Source of the DNA: Anaerolineales bacterium
GTDB lineage: Bacteria; Chloroflexota; Anaerolineae; Anaerolineales; DRMV01
Length of the DNA: 6,778 nt
Reading direction: 5' to 3'
NCBI GenBank assembly: GCA_027044735.1
Contig: JALUBW010000226.1
Location: 1,246-8,023 of the forward strand
A program made the position numbers and the translations under genes. The first letter of the stretch is position 1. Every line of letters starts with the position of its first letter. This document shows positions 5,948-6,778 of the stretch, one piece after another. The notes below the pieces were generated by a model that saw nothing but the letters and a program-made list of their open reading frames with translations, was not told the DNA's origin and searched no databases.

Positions 5948-6477
5948 GGCTTGGGCGGCTTGTTTGGGTGCTTGTGTTTGCCTCGGCGGTGGTTTTGGGC
6001 GCTTGTGGGCAAAGCCGCACCTCGGGGGACGTGTTTGTGCCGCCTACGGTGAGCGCGCATTTGCCTCAATGCTCCCATTCCACCGCTACGACTGCCTCGC
6101 CCCGCCGGAAGCCCATCCACAAGCCAACCGTTTCGTGCGTAAACAACCTCACCTTCGTCGCCGATTTGACCTATCCGGATGGCAGTAAAGTTCCCGCCGG
6201 TAGTGTGATTGATAAGCAATGGAAGGTCAAAAACAGCGGCACTTGCAACTGGGATGGCCGCTATCGCTTGCGCCGCATTGGCGGCAACCTCTCGGCTGCC
6301 AACGGCGATGAGCAAGCGCTTTACCCCGCCCGCTCCGGTACAGAGGCGGTGATCCGCATACGCTTCATCGCACCCAAAAAGCCCGGCCCTTACCTGAGCA
6401 CATGGCAGGCGTTTGACCCTTCTGGCAAGCCTTTTGGCGACCCGATTTATATTCAGATTTGGGTGGAGAAGAAGTAG
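5944..6477 (+). CDS. Small lipoprotein with NBR1-type four-tryptophan (FW) Ig-like domain
   Basis: From the ATG at 5944 the protein has 177 residues. A basic and hydrophobic N-terminus ends in the lipobox LGAC (C21), predicting a lipid-anchored surface protein. A low-complexity Ser/Thr/Pro and basic linker (22-64) leads into an Ig-like domain (about 65-175) of the NBR1 central-domain type. Its signs are the TYPDGSKVPAGS entry, KQWKVKNSGTCNW, STWQAF and the terminal QIWV, with four tryptophans at W93, W103, W154 and W173. C65 and C101 could form a disulfide outside the cell. In eukaryotes this fold occurs in the autophagy receptor NBR1; bacterial copies are usually in secreted or anchored proteins, and their ligands are mostly unknown. 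The start overlaps the stop of the previous gene (ATGA) and AAGGAG lies 7 nt upstream. The frame is open further upstream to 5761, but only the 5944 start gives a signal peptide. Its specific role is unknown. Confidence 0.85.
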   Translation: MRLGRLVWVLVFASAVVLGACGQSRTSGDVFVPPTVSAHLPQCSHSTATTASPRRKPIHKPTVSCVNNLTFVADLTYPDGSKVPAGSVIDKQWKVKNSGTCNWDGRYRLRRIGGNLSAANGDEQALYPARSGTEAVIRIRFIAPKKPGPYLSTWQAFDPSGKPFGDPIYIQIWVEKK

Positions 6478-6531
6478 CGGGCGCGCCTCCTTGGCTTTTG
6501 GCGTGGCTTAGAGCCTATCCTAAAATTCTTT

Positions 6532-6632
6532 GTGGGCGTGTCACTGCAAGGCTGCGGAGCCGCTGAAGCAGTCTCCTGACGGCCAAAAAGGGGATTGCTT
6601 CGCCCCTACGGGGCTTGCAATGACACCGCCAC
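6532..6632. repeat. Imperfect palindromic intergenic repeat of about 100 bp
   Basis: Left arm GTGTCACTGCAAG (6538-6550) pairs with CTTGCAATGACAC (6614-6626) at 12 of 13 positions, and GAAGCAGTCTCC (6565-6576) pairs with GGGGATTGCTTC (6590-6601) at 10 of 12. The centre is a short spacer. The right arm also contains the small hairpin GCCCCTACGGGGC (6602-6614). This is the type of dispersed 'GAAGCAATC' repeat common between genes in many bacteria. A run of eight T follows at 6635-6642, so the folded RNA might also weaken transcription. It has no coding value. Confidence 0.75.
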
Positions 6633-6649
6633 GATTTTTTTTGCTGTAG

Positions 6650-6676
6650 GGGCGCACGGCAGTGCGCCCGTTTTTT
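6650..6676 (+). terminator. Intrinsic terminator of the sufS operon
   Basis: GGGCGCAC (6650-6657) and GTGCGCCC (6662-6669) form a perfect 8-bp GC-rich stem with loop GGCA, followed by G and six T (6671-6676). This is a textbook rho-independent terminator in the plus direction, about 170 nt after the lipoprotein stop. The hairpin may be part of a dispersed repeat that has been used as a terminator. Confidence 0.75.
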
Positions 6677-6741
6677 AGCGTGCTCCAGCGCCGCTTTTGA
6701 GGCGTAAACAGCGGCAGTTGAAACTGCACCCACCGTTTGCA

Positions 6742-6761
6742 AAGTCGCCCTACGGCGACTT
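6742..6761. repeat. Perfect 8-bp hairpin AAGTCGCC-CTAC-GGCGACTT
   Basis: This 20-nt palindrome has the same layout as the hairpin at 3246-3265 and matches it at 16 of 20 positions. The stem difference is a compensated pair (C-G there, T-A here). It has no T-tract. Apart from it and the terminator, nothing that looks like a gene is seen from 6677 to the window end. Confidence 0.6.
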
Positions 6762-6778
6762 GCCGCCGCTTTCCAAAG

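Noticed and set aside
6508..6530. TTAGAGCCTATCCTAAAA as a possible insertion-sequence end
   Set aside because: It looks like the terminal sequence of some transposons, but no matching inverted end or transposase is present in the window.
6515..6742. Two minus-strand open frames of 62-75 codons
   Set aside because: They run through the palindromic repeat and the terminator. Peptides of the HCKPRRGEAI type are a common artefact of such repeats.

Overview
The window most likely comes from a member of the Chloroflexota, probably the class Anaerolineae. This is inferred from style, not from a marker gene. The DNA is GC-rich. The penicillin-binding protein ends in a Thr/Pro-rich tail, the last gene is a lipoprotein with an NBR1-type four-tryptophan Ig domain, and Fe-S assembly uses a SufS/SufU pair. 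All three are frequent in that group.

Minus-strand arm (1-3196). A class B penicillin-binding protein lipoprotein (start placed at 3088) is followed by rsgA, the circularly permuted GTPase of 30S ribosome assembly. The two genes overlap by ATGA, so cell-wall synthesis and ribosome maturation appear translationally coupled. rsgA runs off the left edge and lacks only its C-terminal end.

Divergent intergenic region (3089-3468). This holds a probable -10 box for the minus-strand pair and an extended -10 promoter for sufS. Between them lies a 190-bp element with 12-bp perfect terminal inverted repeats and nested hairpins (3196-3385), which looks like a non-autonomous MITE-type element.

Plus-strand arm (3469-6477). 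Four closely spaced genes appear to form one operon: sufS (cysteine desulfurase), sufU (Fe-S/zinc sulfur acceptor, lacking the usual SufU insert), a CruF/DUF422 carotenoid-hydratase-type membrane protein, and the small NBR1-domain lipoprotein. sufS and sufU are separated by a 15-bp tandem repeat in frame with both genes. cruF overlaps sufU by about 23 nt, and the lipoprotein gene overlaps cruF by ATGA. SufS takes sulfur from cysteine and SufU accepts it. No other Suf component (SufB, C or D) is in the window. What links the two downstream membrane/envelope proteins to Fe-S metabolism is not evident.

Right end (6478-6778). No gene is visible. The stretch holds a roughly 100-bp imperfect palindromic repeat, a canonical intrinsic terminator that would end the operon, and a further hairpin resembling one in the 3.2-kb element.

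No tRNA, rRNA, CRISPR array or transposase gene was seen. The most notable points are the atypical SufU, the in-frame repeat between sufS and sufU, the composite MITE-like element, and the mixed make-up of the operon.
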